Assembly: GCF_035046485.1 (NCBI RefSeq)
Contig: NC_085137.1
Coordinates: 377,580,706 to 377,644,705, forward strand
DNA: 64,000 nucleotides
Direction of reading: 5' to 3'
Origin: Aedes albopictus
Lineage: Eukaryota; Arthropoda; Insecta; Diptera; Culicidae
Made by a program: the position numbers and the translations under genes. The notes below the pieces were generated by a model, which did not search any database, was not told the DNA's origin, and worked only from the letters and a program-made list of their open reading frames with translations. Below, piece after piece: positions 1 through 12,050 of this stretch (positions are counted from its first letter, which is position 1; every line of letters starts with the position of its first letter).

Positions 1-1239
1 CAGTGACATATTTTAAGTGTGTACACGCACATCAATTATCTCGGCACTGTATCACTGAATGCGATCGCTGTGATCAGCAGAGCTTTGACTCTGAATGAAG
101 CGAGAAATGAACACACAAATATCGCAGCTTGCAACTTGCGATCGTGATCAATACCTACTCGCGTTCTTAATTCTAATTAGTTTGTTCACACATGTGTGCC
201 GGGCTGCGTGGTTGTATTGCTGCGGGTCTGGTGATGATCAGTTCGTTGCAAACGAGACCATTTGTAAGGTTTGTTTTTTTTTTCGCTAAGGGAGCGTCCA
301 TAAAGGCTAGGGGGAGTTAAAACTTGGTTAAAAAAATGCTAAGTCGTTTATGCGCGCTTCCTAAAGCTTCAGGAGGAGAAGCTTAAAATAGTACTTAAAA
401 ATCGATTGACAATAGTTTTATATGTCTCGAACTATATTTCATGTTTCAACCAAAGTAAAAATGATCTAGCTTTATGAGCATCCCAACCATAACACACTCG
501 CGCATGATCAACCGCGACTAAGCGTTGGCGATCAGCGCCCGTTAGTAGTAGCGACGACTCGCGATGCGCGTGTAGGTACTTAAGTCTTGTTGTGTTGAAC
601 CCCGCGACAGCCAACCGCGACACATCGCGGTACCGGCTGCAGGGCCTCATCGTCGTTGCCTATGTAGGTGTTACTGCGTGCGTCCACCGACGAAGCTTGG
701 GCATTTTTCGGTACCGATGTTCATTCTTGCTTTCAGTTTTATTTCAATCATTCGCGGCAACGGTCGATCGCGGTCCCGATCAGTTACTTTCTTCCCTTCG
801 TGCACCCCATTTGTGGTAGCTCTTAGATCACGCGTGCTTACCTTAACTCTCCCTTCACCTTTCACACAAAAAAATAATCAATCACGATTGATACACAGTT
901 GATGAAAAAACCGTGATAACCATTTTCATCGTTCAAGTGATTTTTTTTTGCGACTTTTCATTCACCGGAACGCGATTTTCGATTCGATCGGCAATCCTAC
1001 AAGCAGCGAAAACTGTCACCGAAGTGAAACAATCTCTCCATCGAATCGAAACATTCGATCCGGTTTTGTGGTTTCGCGGAGATTCGCAAAGGCGCTGACA
1101 CTTGTGTATTTTTTTTTTTTCGTTACTTAGCTCCCAATTCCATATAGCTGGACCCGCTTGTTGTCACCCACAGTTACAACCCGGTCTCATCCTGTAGTTG
1201 GTGTTTGCCGATAGCGAGATCCTCTTTGCTTCGCGCTGT
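1..1239. other. non-repetitive flank, no gene seen
   Basis: Mixed-composition DNA with several short homopolymers. No ORF here resembles a known protein. It lies just upstream of an exon-like segment, so promoter sequence is possible, but I see no convincing TATA or initiator arrangement. Confidence 0.4.
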
Positions 1240-1462
1240 ATATCGGTTTGCAAATGATCTGTGATCTGGTTGTGTGCGAAAAGTGAAGACAAAAAAAAAG
1301 TTATGAAGTGCTGAAAAAATTATACACAGAAAGCTAAAAATATCGTCGCAGCTTATTTCTCGGACACGAAGAACCAGAGAGGCACGGTCACGTTCAACGC
1401 GAGCAACAATAACAACAGTCAAGCGGACATCGAACAACACTTTCTGGGAAAACTGCTAAAAG
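1240..1462 (+). other. candidate non-coding first exon with splice donor
   Basis: The segment is rich in CAA/AAC and purines, as insect 5' leaders often are, and ends AAAAG followed by GTGAGTGTG at 1,463, a near-consensus splice donor. One frame stays open from a TGA near 1,310 to the donor but has no ATG, so I read it as untranslated leader rather than coding sequence. It is on the same strand as the coding exon at 57,358. Linking the two would require an intron of about 56 kb, which is possible in Aedes but unproven. The upstream boundary is a guess. Confidence 0.3.
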
Positions 1463-2229
1463 GTGAGTGTGGGCATATTTTTGTCTTCCTAGGGTGGTGA
1501 AAATTGAAATAATCGTCTTGTAATAACATGGCGGTGTATTGAACTGTATGGGCAAAAGTAAATGCATATTTAAAATAGTACAGGAGACAACGCCTAAATG
1601 GATGATTTTTTTAACATTCAAGCAAATCCATGAGAGTATAACGCATTAGGCATAGACATTGAGCATGTGGACGTTTGGCATAAGTAGGATAGGTAAAGTC
1701 TTAACAGATGACGTTTGAAAAGAATGACAAATAAAACTAAACGTTTATTATGCATATCGTATTTATATCAATCGTTGTTATGTTAGGATGCGCGACTCCT
1801 ATGTATATAACATATGGTCAAATCTCAACCGTTACGTAGTTATTGAACTTCCCATGTTTTTGACTCTTATTGCCTTAACTGGCTATAACTTGAAAATGGT
1901 CAAACTTAACGCAGTTTTTTTACCCTTATTCGAAAGATTATTGAATTTTTTGTCAAATAGCATCTTTGAATCGATTAGTTTTGTTAAATAATTAAGTTTT
2001 CTAGAGCAAATAGCTCAAAAGTAGTGAGTTTCAATTTGTTTTTGTCAATTATCTTTAAAACATGCGTAATAAATTAAAATTCTTTCTTAGGCAAAGTTGT
2101 GGCCTCTGTTCCACTCTACAATTCGTTCTTCGACATGAAACTTCTACTTCTTATCGTTTTCTTGCAATTTCGATTTAAACATCACATTTCAGATCATAAA
2201 TTTGCAACTGTCAAGGTAAGCACTTTTTT
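1463..2229. other. AT-rich intron-like sequence, nothing recognised
   Basis: AT-rich sequence after the candidate donor. No gene, RNA or clear repeat boundary is visible. Confidence 0.4.
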
Positions 2230-2615
2230 GCGCACTGTGTCGCACATTTCTCACTGGATTCGTTTAGGGATTTCGTCCACAAATTTTTCCGGAATTCTTT
2301 CAGACATTCCTTCCGGGATTCATTTAGAGATTTTCGCTGGATTGTTTGTAGTGCTGATTTCTCACGGAATTCCATTAGGGATTTGTCCCGCTATAGGATC
2401 CTCAAGGAAGTCCATCAAAGATTCCTCCACGCATGTATTCAGATATTCCTCCTGGAATTCCTGTCTTCCCGGGATTGATATCTTCCAAAATTCTTATATG
2501 AATTTCTTTTGGATTTTTTTCCAAAGTTTTGGCAGCGATTTCCACTTGGATTCCTTTCGAGATTCTGTCAAGCATTCCTGCAGGAATTCTTTCTGGAATT
2601 TGTTACAAGTTTAAT
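2230..2615. repeat. degenerate GGAATTCC-type tract
   Basis: Loosely periodic ATTCCT/GGATT/GGAATT motifs, about 12-24 bp apart, with heavy divergence. It is one of about ten such patches in the window, and the same core motif is homogenised in the 24-bp satellite at 35.7-41.3 kb. The 171-residue open frame here is a by-product of the repeat. Confidence 0.6.
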
Positions 2616-3185
2616 TTTTGTGTTACATGTCCCATTTTAACTTGTAAACATTGTCCCAAATTAAACTCACATTTGTAATAGAGCATCATGAGATCTAATT
2701 TGGATGGAATACATTCAGGTTCTTTCGGGCCATGATTAACTAGAAGACATGTGCAGGCCCTTCCCTAACAGGGAAGTTAAAGTGTAGACATCTGATATTA
2801 AAACGAGATTCAGCTGCCTCTTTGGATTGGAATTTCCTTGACAAATCTCAAGCTACGAGCAACTAACGCTGTGAACAAAAAGGTTATCAGCCAGAAAAAA
2901 ATAATACATAATAGAGGATTGACTGATGGACCAACAATAATTAAAAAGCCTCGTCATCCTTGGTTCAAAAATTGTTATACACTAGGGTAACAGGGCAAAA
3001 TATATGTTCTGTGTTGTATATGTCCATATGTGCTGTCCTATTTTATTAAGTATTTGTAGTGTTCCACTACAATGTGTTATATTAATAATATGCGTTTGTA
3101 GTGCTCCAATTTGCTTTCTTTATCAATTCCGTTGGAAACTCCTGCCCGAATTCCTTCATTGATTCCTTCAATCACTTAACCTAAT
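2616..3185. other. AT-rich spacer
   Basis: No gene or clear mobile element is visible. The last part runs into the 3' side of the SINE that follows. Confidence 0.35.
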
Positions 3186-3595
3186 TTACAGTTCTATTGT
3201 CCACTAGGGCACTGCGTGAGCGATTCCAATTGGAAGTTGTACATACACTTTGTACAGCGCCTAAATGTATTCCATTTTAATTGTACTATATTGAACAGGT
3301 TGCCGTTGCGCTGCTTTCACTTTCTACCCTGTCATGGTAGAATGATGAGCACAAGGATGTTGATGTGTGGCTGTTGGTTGTTCCTGTTTCCAGTCCGATT
3401 GGGGGTCCATTATGAGTTGCCGTTCGCCGATGTCCAAGTATCCGGGTTCATTTGAGCCATGGGCTCAGAAGAGGGTCAGTGTCAACTGTTCTCAGGGGGA
3501 AAGAGCAACTGACGAAAGTACCGGGGCTGGGATCGAACCCATGACCATCTGCTAATGAAGCAAACGTGTAACCTCTACGCGACGGGCCCCGGCTG
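3186..3595 (-). mobile_element. tRNA-related SINE
   Basis: Read on the minus strand, the element starts near 3,595 with a tRNA-like head. The B-box-like GGTTCGATCCC lies at about 3,530-3,545, with an A-box-like stretch upstream. The body continues to about 3,186 and ends in an AT-rich tail. It sits inside a degenerate GGAATTCC tract. Target duplications are not clear. It differs from the SINEs at 11.8, 17.0 and 18.1 kb, so it is a separate family. Family name not assigned. Confidence 0.65.
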
Positions 3596-5760
3596 ATTCA
3601 CTGATTTCTGTCGGGTTCCTTTAGGGATATTTTTTCGACTTCCATAAAAAAAGATAAATTCTTCAAAGAATTTTCGAAGGAACCCCTAACAATCTCTGCA
3701 GAAATTCTACCCTGAGGAGAATAAATCATTGGAGCAGTATTCGAAGAAATCTTTGATGCAATTTCTGAAGCAATTCTTGGAGGAATCTTCGGAAAAATAC
3801 TTGGAGGAATCCATTTTCCTTTAGAGATTTCTTTTCGGGACTCTTTCAAGGATACCTTTGCGATTCTGCCATAGACTCTGTCCATTGAGAATTCCTCCAA
3901 ATGGTTTTTCAATGAATCCTTCCGCAACTCCTTCCGGACTCTTCCACGGATTATTTCCGAGATTTCGCGTGGATTGTCTCCCGGAATTCCATCAGAGGTA
4001 TTTTTTAGGTTCCTTCAGGGATTCTTCCGGGATTCCATCTGGAATTCTCCATTTATTTTTCCCAGGTTTCCTTTAGAGATTCATCCAAGATCAATTCCGA
4101 GTTTCTTTCAAGGATTCTTCCCGGAGTTTCTTTTAAGATTTCTGCCAGGATTATTTCCGAATTTTTGGTTTCTCGCGGGATTCTCTTTAAGATTTCTCTC
4201 GGTACTATTTTCGGAATTATTTCTGGTATTTCTTCCGAGATTCAGAATGCCTCCTCGATTTGTGCAGGGATTCATTTGCTGATTTCTATCGGGATTCTAT
4301 TAGGGATTTATAGCAATATTTCTTCAGAATTTTTTGGTTTTGGTTGTCCGTTTGGTTTTCGCCAAGAATACCTTCAAAGATTCCTGTATTGTTTTTTTTT
4401 TTCATAACTGGTATAGATTCCTTCCAGTTTTTTTCCGGGATTTTTCCATCGATTTCCCCTGAAGTTTCTTTTGGGATCCGTTCCGGATTTTCTTAAGAGA
4501 TTACTCCTGGATTTGTTCAAAGATTCCTCGAGAAAGTCTTTCTGGGATTTTGTTAGGAATCTCTTCCTGAATTTCTCCATTAATTCCTCTAAGAATTCCT
4601 CCAGGGAAACTTGACCGCATACCACCGGATGAATTTTTGGAGAAACCCTTAAAACCTTTGGAAAAGTTGACGGGAGTAACTCTAGGAAGACTTCGGGAAT
4701 AAATCTTTGTAGAAATGTTCATTCAAAGAAATCCTTGAAGTAACTTCTGAACGATTTTATATTGAATTATTGATGAAGTTCTTGGAGGAATTTCTGTAAG
4801 AATTTTTAGGAAATTTCTTAGTAAATTGTTGAAGCAATTTCTGAACGAAACGTTGGAGGAACTCATGAAGGAGCCTTTGGAAAAAATCGTAAAAGTATTA
4901 TAACCTTAACCGAATGATATAAGAAATACCTGAAAGAAAAACTGAAAAAAACTGATGTTATTCTTGATGGAATTTGTTAAAGATTTCCTGAAGGAATCTT
5001 TGAAGAAATTCCTTAGCAATCCTTGCAGAAATTTCTAAAGGAATCTTTGGGAATCCTTGGAGGAATCCCGGCAGAAACAGTGGAGGATGTTTCGAAGAAA
5101 TACTTGAGAAATTACTTAGATAATATTTGGTGAAATTAAAAAAAAAAATCTATGAGGGTATTTCTAAAGGAATCCATGTAGGAAAACATGTAGTAATGCC
5201 TGAAGAAATCTTTGAAAGAATTTCTTAAAGGGTTCCAAAAAATTGTCATTGCGATAATTTCTGGAAGATTCCGTGGAGACATTTCTGAGGAAATCCTTTG
5301 AAAAGCTCTTGAAATAATACTCGAAAAAGATTTCAAAGCGATTGCTGGAGGGATTTTTAGAGTAATCAATATAAAGTGAAATATAAATGATGAAATCTCA
5401 GAAGGAATCCTTGGACAAGTTTCTGAAATTCCCTGAGGGGAGTTCGATTATTATTTTAAGATTTCATTCGGAGAAACCTGCAGAATCATTTAAGGAACTC
5501 CAGAAGAAATCCTTGGAGATTTTTTTGTATGAATCCTTAGGCAAATTCTCGAATGAATTTTTGAAGAATTTCCTGGTGAAGAATTCTCCCTTATGCAGCG
5601 TTTCCCATAAGGTTGCTTAGAAGAAACCCCTAAAAAATGCAGGAATATTGGAATGAATCTTTGGAGTATTTTTTGCAAACTCAGAGAAATAAATTCTGAA
5701 AGGAATGGTGAAATTTCCGAGGGCATCCATGGAGAAATTTTTGGAGGTGTTTTTGATTTT
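3596..5760. repeat. degenerate GGAATTCC-type tract, 2.2 kb
   Basis: Continuous stretch of diverged units such as GGAATCTTTG and AAATTCCTTGG, in one orientation up to about 4,600 and largely the opposite one after. It produces many short open frames rich in Ser, Phe, Leu, Glu and Lys on both strands. None is a gene. Confidence 0.6.
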
Positions 5761-6079
5761 TTTTTGTTGATAAATATTTGATTGAATACTTGAATATATT
5801 CAAAGGTCCTATGGTGATGTATTTAAAGAATCCTTGAATATACTAAGAGGTGAACCAGCCTGTAGCTGAATTAATCGCTTGGAGATATCCCTGATTCTGA
5901 AGATATTCAAGAAAGAATAGTTGCGGATTCACCCAACTTTGGTTTCGATTCACTTGAACAAGGTTTGAAATAAATTGAAACTATCGGAAATTGAGGAAAA
6001 TTGGTTTTTGCTATTGTCATCAACTGCAAAAGCCGAAACAGTTCTCATACCCGTCTATTTTTTTTTTTTTTTTTGAAAA
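5761..6079. other. AT-rich spacer
   Basis: No gene seen. A T-run lies near 6,060. Confidence 0.35.
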
Positions 6080-6423
6080 TTTCTTGGAGAAATCTCTGCA
6101 GGAGGAAAATTTTAGTTGAATTCTTTGGAAAAATCGTTTAACGAGTTCTTAAAGAACTTTTTCAACTTTTTTCAACAAATCCTTATAGGCATTCCTGAAG
6201 GAATCATTGAAGGAACTCTTCGAAGAAATTCTGGAGATTTCCCTGAAGTCTTGTAAATCGTTCGAAATCGTGGAAGAATTGCCGTAGGATTCCTTGAAGG
6301 ATTATCGGAAGAATACGTGGAGAAATTACTGAAGGAAATTTTAAAACATTCCTGAAGAAATCCTTGAAAAATTATCTAAATTAATCCATGAAGGAATTTT
6401 TGTAGCATTTTTCTGAAAGAATC
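6080..6423. repeat. degenerate GGAATTCC-type tract
   Basis: Same repeat type as at 3,596. It is interrupted by the hAT-type element at 6,432 and resumes after it (6,979 to about 7,215), so the element jumped into an existing tract. Confidence 0.55.
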
Positions 6424-6431
6424 ATCGGAAG

Positions 6432-6970
6432 CAGGGACGTGCAATTTCGAAAGGAAAACATGACGCACGAAAGCTGTAGCAAATCGTTTCCCATGCGACG
6501 AGACTGCTGCGATGCTTCATAACTCACACTGCAACACGCTCGTTCATTATTGCTACTGAAACAAGTGTGTTTGAAAATTGCAGTGAAACACTTTGAATTT
6601 TCGTTTCAATTGTGGGTCATTGAAAAATTTCAATGTGCTAAAAACACTATTTTAAACAATTTTTCAAATAGTGGTGCACACCAACAGAACGATCATTATG
6701 CTTTATGAAAAAGGAACACAAGTTCGACCGCTTAAATCCAATTAACCGGCGCCCGTAACCATTGAGAGACTAACGCGCAAGAGTGAGGCACTACTGTTCT
6801 GCTGAGTGAAGCACGCAACGCCAACCCGAAGAGAGACTACCGAGTGCTACGATGAATGAGAACGTTTTCCGAATTGAAAAGAAAGACTCGTATAGTGTGT
6901 CAAACAGATACAGTGACTCATTCAAATGTTGCATGAAAGTGTATCATTGAAACGAAATTAAACGCCCCTG
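6432..6970. mobile_element. hAT-type non-autonomous element
   Basis: 539 bp. The ends are inverted: CAGGGACGTGCAATTTCG at the left and the reverse complement of CAGGGGCGTTTAATTTCG at the right (15 of 18 match). An 8-bp duplication flanks it: ATCGGAAG at 424-431 past 6,000 and ATCCGAAG at 6,971-6,978, one mismatch. CAGGG ends with an 8-bp duplication are typical of hAT transposons. There is no transposase frame inside. Confidence 0.75.
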
Positions 6971-6978
6971 ATCCGAAG

Positions 6979-7215
6979 CCTTCTTGAAGGAACTCTTGGA
7001 GAACCGCCTGAAGAAATCTTTGAAGGACCTCCTAAATGAGTTCTTGTAGAAATTTCTGAAAAAAAAAACTATCCTTGGGGAATTCCTAGAAAAAAAAAAA
7101 ACCTAAATGCTTGCCTAAAGAAGCATCAGTGAGAATTCAAGTAAAAGTCATCAAGAAAACTTTCGGAAAAATCTCTGGAGGAACCCCTAGTGAACTCCCT
7201 AGGAGAACTACAAAA
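6979..7215. repeat. degenerate GGAATTCC-type tract, continued
   Basis: Continuation of the tract split by the 6,432-6,970 element. Confidence 0.5.
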
Positions 7216-9129
7216 GAAATGCACTAAAAAAAAAGCTCTTAACAGCAATCTCTGAGAATACACAATGGCTTTACATAATAAATGGCAGGCCTTTTTACAC
7301 CATATTGGTGGGTGACACAAAACTTTTAGTCGATGACATCATGTTATGTATGACGCCAAGTTCTGTAGAAATCAGTTGAAAGCTTATAGATTATTATACT
7401 GCTCTCATCCTAAAATTGATCCATCTTATGTTCAACGACACTTTGATTTATATTTTATAAAATGTTGTCAATTAAAGTAAAGACTCAATACACAAAGTCT
7501 CGATAAAATTTCTTGTTCATCGTGCCAAATTTGAGTAATTATATGTTGAAATAGCCCGGAAGCAAATGTGAGTACATATTAGATGAAAGATTACCATATG
7601 CCCCATTTTATCGGGAATTTATTTTCTTGTACGTACCTCCTCAATCTAGCTCAAGTCAGGACAACATTGGCCAGCCATGATGTTCTAACAACTAAGCACA
7701 CATCTCTTAGCTGTCGGTCAATGTCAGTGCTTGGACGCCGAAGTGATAACCACTCGGCAGTTTTTCTTCCCTTCTGTTGGTTCTGTTTCGCGCGAATTTG
7801 TTCTCTCGTCGAGTTGCATGGTTCACGAAGGAATACAAAGAAGATGCTCCGATATACAAAAGCTGCGACGAGGAGCGATCATCACTAAGTATAACACTTG
7901 CTGAAGCTCTCTCATCGTTGGCTTGGAACAACTGTGAACATACGTTATTTTTATCATTTATTTATTTTTATCAATATTTATATATTTATTTTAGCTCTCA
8001 AAACGTAACATACCAATTAATTTAATTGTATCAATGATGTGGCAGGTTGCGTTGCCATAAAAATCAAGAGTTAGAACACTATTCTGGCAAAAAACATTGT
8101 TGCCGAATGCTTCGCTTTCATTAACGTGGCCGAGTATCCTCTCGTATAGAACCGGGAAAGAGAATGAGTAGTATTTCGGGAAGCGTTCCCGAGCATGTTG
8201 CTTCACGAACTGCTACATTCGCGAGTGTAGCACAAGCTGAGTATAGACCGTTCAGTGGTTCGCGATAAAATTCCAAACTCTGGACTCAATGTTATCGACT
8301 GATCCATGGAAGCACGAGGTATTGTGATGACAAGAGCTATTATGGACGCTTCTGACACATTCCACGCACTTCTACACCGTGATTTTGAACTTTATTGAAC
8401 GATATTTCCGGGCTCTTGCTGTCGGTTTTGATTTTTTTTGCATCAAAATGAAGATAATTACTTAGACTGATACAAATTTTGACTTTTTGTCTCCCCCCCC
8501 CCCCCTTCAAAAATTTTTGGCTGGATTTTGCATTTTGAGGGGGAAGATAAAAAAATATTTATCAAAATTTTGGGTCTTGCCCAAAATTCTTTAACAAATC
8601 CGATGAGTTTTTAATACTTTTCAAATTAAATGCTTTATTATTTTAATCCCCCCTCGACCAGTCAAAGAGTGGTGGGACAAAAAGTGAAATAAATTTTTGT
8701 AACGGCCTTATATTCTCCGAATAGTATTTACCTGAAATTTTGAAAACTGCGTCTAGAAAGTAGCACAAAAGTGGCGTTCGGTTAAAATTCGTAATTTTTG
8801 GTGTCCCGTTACGCTGTATTTCTTTATTGCTGTCGAAGTACAAAAGTCCAATTCCCAATTCCCCCCAAGGCATAAAATGAATCTTCTATTCAAAGCTAAT
8901 CGTTTGATATGCTGATTAGAATGTATTCAACAATATAGAAATTTTTGGAAGCAAATGTTGGATTCTCGTGCAAAACGTAACGCGTGGAATGTGTCTTCTT
9001 CCAGTCTATCGACTTACCATTTTGCAACCCAAGGAAACCTGAAAAGGCTCTACATCTTAAATCCCCCTCATCTAAGCACGCTTTTTTGCGAATAACCTCT
9101 CATCACCGACCTTTTCGCGAGAACCGTTT
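7216..9129. other. unannotated region, no gene seen
   Basis: About 1.9 kb without a convincing gene. Contains a C-run near 8,492-8,505. The open frames at 7,583-8,206 overlap on both strands and resemble nothing I know. Confidence 0.35.
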
Positions 9130-9504
9130 TTAACCTTCCGTTAATCGCGCTGTTGTACTTTGTACAACACATGAGAATTATCGACTATTACTTTGAAACC
9201 ATCTTTTCTATCGATGTCAACCCCAAATGTATTCTACAGGAATCTTATTTGGAATATTATAAGACTTTTTTTGAAAACAGTATAACTCCTTATAATGCGG
9301 AAAATTGAAAATCGCAATATGAAGAACGTACTATATTTAAGTAAGATAGACAGTTGAATGTGAATTAGTGTATTTCAAAATCTAAATGATCTAGAAATAT
9401 GGTGTCTTCGGCAAAGTTACTTGGGATATCAAGGGCTTTCGCGAGGTGATCTGAGAAATTCAGATTTCAACCGATAGGCGGCGCTAGTGAGCATGTAAGG
9501 GCCT

Positions 9505-9524
9505 AGTCTAGTCTAGTCTAGTCT
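9505..9524. repeat. AGTCT microsatellite
   Basis: About four copies of a 5-bp unit immediately after GCATGTAAGGGCCT. This same string also marks the start of the MITE insertion at 10,177. Confidence 0.7.
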
Positions 9525-10176
9525 ACACATACATAGCCATTCATTGAAAGAATCCTGGAAAATGATAGAATCGACTACTTCTACCATTTTTCTTGTCATT
9601 ATCAATACTTGCAAGGCATCGGAGATGTATTACAAGTATTGAAGCGGCCAGGCCTACTGTGCAGCGTTATTGAATACAATTGAACAGAACTATGAAACGG
9701 CGACATCTCGTCAGCCGCTTCGTATCGTATGTGTAATAAATGTGAAGCAAAAACGTTGGGAGTGATGTTGCTAAGAAAGTTAATGTCACTCCGTTGGGGC
9801 TCCTCTCCTTCCTGGGATGGGACAAAGGTATTTATGGTATTAACCCCTTATGTCCTGGCTCGAAAGCCTAGGTTTAAGCGCCATTGCTCGCTCTCTGAAA
9901 CGAGAAGAAAATATAACGATCCCTTCCCCGACTGGATTTAATACCCTGTATTATTAACCAGCAAAAAGAATACATTACACACCACACCTTGCGCTGTCCA
10001 TTTTTTTTCCGTGGACTAGCGTGATGCGCATAAGGTCCAATTGATCGTGCGCAGGCGGCACCGCATTATATATACAGAAAATAAAATGCAACATCTACGC
10101 CATCTACTGTTATTATACTGCCGATTGCGATAAATTTAACGGATCAAATCAGAACGAACTGCTAGTGAGCATGTAA

Positions 10177-10344
10177 GGGCCTGTCCATAAACTACGTAGA
10201 CTCAGAGGGGGGGACGGGGGGGTCTGGCCAAAGTCTCCGGTCCATACAAATTTCGAAAATTTTGTATGGACGAAAGTCTACGAGGGGGGAGAGGGGGGGT
10301 CTCATATTGCCAAAATTGAGTCTACGTAGTTTATGGACAGCGCC
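10177..10344. mobile_element. Harbinger-type MITE, copy 1
   Basis: 168 bp flanked by TAA at 10,174-10,176 and 10,345-10,347. The ends are inverted, GGGCCTGTCCATAAAC against the complement of GGCGCTGTCCATAAAC, and continue over about 25 bp. The centre is G-rich on one side of a near-palindrome. A 3-bp TAA/TTA duplication is typical of PIF/Harbinger. It is inserted in a 143-bp tandem unit. A second copy lies at 27,696. Confidence 0.8.
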
Positions 10345-11189
10345 TAATTGTTATATCCCATATAACTCAGGATCCTGAGTACTTAGAAAGATGGTGTCTT
10401 CGGCAAAGTTGTTTGGTTGGTTAAACACTAACTGATGGAGAGCCGTTTGGTTTGAAACTCCACATCTAGGTGGCGCTAGTGGGCATTGACATTTTATAAC
10501 TCATATATCTCGAGATCCTGATTACTTAGAAAGATTATGTCTTCAGCAAAGTTGTTCAGTAGATCGAACACTAACTGATGGAGAGCCGTATGATTTGAAA
10601 CTTCACATCTAGGTGGCGCTAGGGGTATTCAAATTTTATAACTCATGTGTCTCAGGACCCTGATTACTTAGAAAGATGGTGTCTTCTGAAAAGTTGTTTA
10701 GTAGATCAAACACTAACTGATGAAGACAAATATGACGTGCAATTTTACATCCAGGTGGTACTAGTGAGCATTCCCATTTTATACCGCATATATCTCAAGA
10801 TCCTGAATACTTAGAAAGATGATGTCTTCGACATTGTTGTTTGATGGATAAAGGATGGATGTACTTATCCCGTGACATTGACAACCTTAAGATAGAGTAT
10901 ATTGAAATACGACGGTCAGATATTGAACATTTTACTAAGCGCTTTAACTTCATGTAAAATTAATCAATCAAGTGCAAATTTAAACAAATTATAATCAACT
11001 AGTTGTGTAATTTTTAAATTTTGAAAACTTTCGGAAGTATAAAAACTAAAAGCTCGTTTATTTTTTTCTAGATGAACAATAACATGTTCATGCTTTTGCA
11101 AATTTACAACTTGCGTTTTCTGGTGGCAGAAGCACGAATCAAATGGTCAATCAACTGAAAGCCCTTGATCTACCAATCATCCTTGCCAA

Positions 11190-11700
11190 AGATATCAACT
11201 TCCCAGGTAATCAGACTCGGAGATATATGAGATATAAAATTTGCATACTCATTAGCACCACTTACTGGCGAAATATTGATTTCAACGACCCATCAACCAA
11301 ATGCACTTAACAAATTAAACTGGTGAAATTTCAAATTAAACTGCGAATCATCCGTAAGTCCTTGACCTACCAAATAACTTTGTCAAAGACACCATCTTTC
11401 TAAGTAATCAGGATCCCGAGATACATAGAATATAAAGTTTATTTGCTCACTAGCGCCGCCTAGTGGTGGAATTTCCAATTAAACGGCCAATAATCTGTAA
11501 GCCGTTGACTTACCAAACAACTTTGCCGAAGACACCATCTTTCTAAGTCATCAGGATCCTGAGATATAAGATATAACATGATATTGCTCACTAGCGCCGC
11601 CTAGTGGACGTATTGCGAATCAACTTTGTCAGCATCAAGTAGCCCATGAAATTTACAACAACTTTGCCAAAGGCAGTCCTCCTCTAAACAATCAGGATCC
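11190..11700 (-). repeat. 143-bp tandem units, inverted block
   Basis: The reverse complement of the 9,380-10,870 unit. GACACCATCTTTCTAAG recurs at 11,388 and 11,531, 143 bp apart, with weaker flanking copies. Together with the direct block it makes a large inverted repeat with about 300 bp of AT-rich spacer. Confidence 0.7.
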
Positions 11701-11825
11701 TTAGATATTTCAGAATGTATGGGTGTTGGCGCGAGTACTGAAAGGTTAAGTCACCCTACTGCTTTTTTTCACACCATCGAAGTTACGGAGAAATGCTGAT
11801 AGAATTTACATTTATTGATACTACT

Positions 11826-12050
11826 GTGGAGCCTCGTAGCCGTGCGGTTAGGGTCACCAAGCTTCCAATCGCACGATGCTGTGGGGCGAGGGTTCGATTC
11901 CCACTCCGGGCGATGAAACTTTTCGTGAGAACAGTTTTTTCTTCGTATCCACTGCATGATCCGTGTGTCCGTTGTCTAGTGTTAAGTTTCATTCAGTCTG
12001 TACAGCCTCTGCAGAGCTCTGGCTGAAGACGGTGTCCGTGTCTTTTTTTC
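11826..12050 (+). mobile_element. tRNA-derived SINE, family B
   Basis: tRNA-like head with A-box-like GCCGTGCGGTTAG and B-box-like GGGTTCGATTCCC, then a body ending CTGAAGACGGTGTCCG and a T-run. A related copy in reverse orientation lies at 54,757-54,955. Confidence 0.75.

Larger units (their letters stand above)
9380..10870 (+). repeat. 143-bp tandem units, direct block
   Basis: The landmark ATGGTGTCTTCGGCAAAG or a variant recurs at about 9,399, 10,391, 10,534, 10,676 and 10,819. The last four are 142-143 bp apart. Each unit also carries GGCGCTAGTG and GATCCTGA motifs. One unit is split by the MITE at 10,177. Confidence 0.75.
9134..11745. mobile_element. TTAA-flanked element with inverted tandem-repeat arms
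   Basis: 2,612 bp bounded by TTAA at 9,130-9,133 and 11,746-11,749. The left end CCTTCCGTTAATCGCGC pairs with the right end, whose reverse complement is CCTTTCAGTACTCGCGC (13 of 17). TTAA duplication with CC-starting ends is the piggyBac signature. The interior has 143-bp tandem units in one orientation (9,380-10,870) and the same units inverted (11,190-11,700). This is the plan of the much larger element at 33,997-42,857. No transposase frame. End similarity is short, so the boundaries are less sure than for the other TTAA elements. Confidence 0.6.

Noticed and set aside
3520..3590. Functional tRNA gene
   Set aside because: Only the promoter boxes are tRNA-like; the sequence does not fold into a clean cloverleaf and belongs to a SINE. 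The same holds for the other SINE heads.
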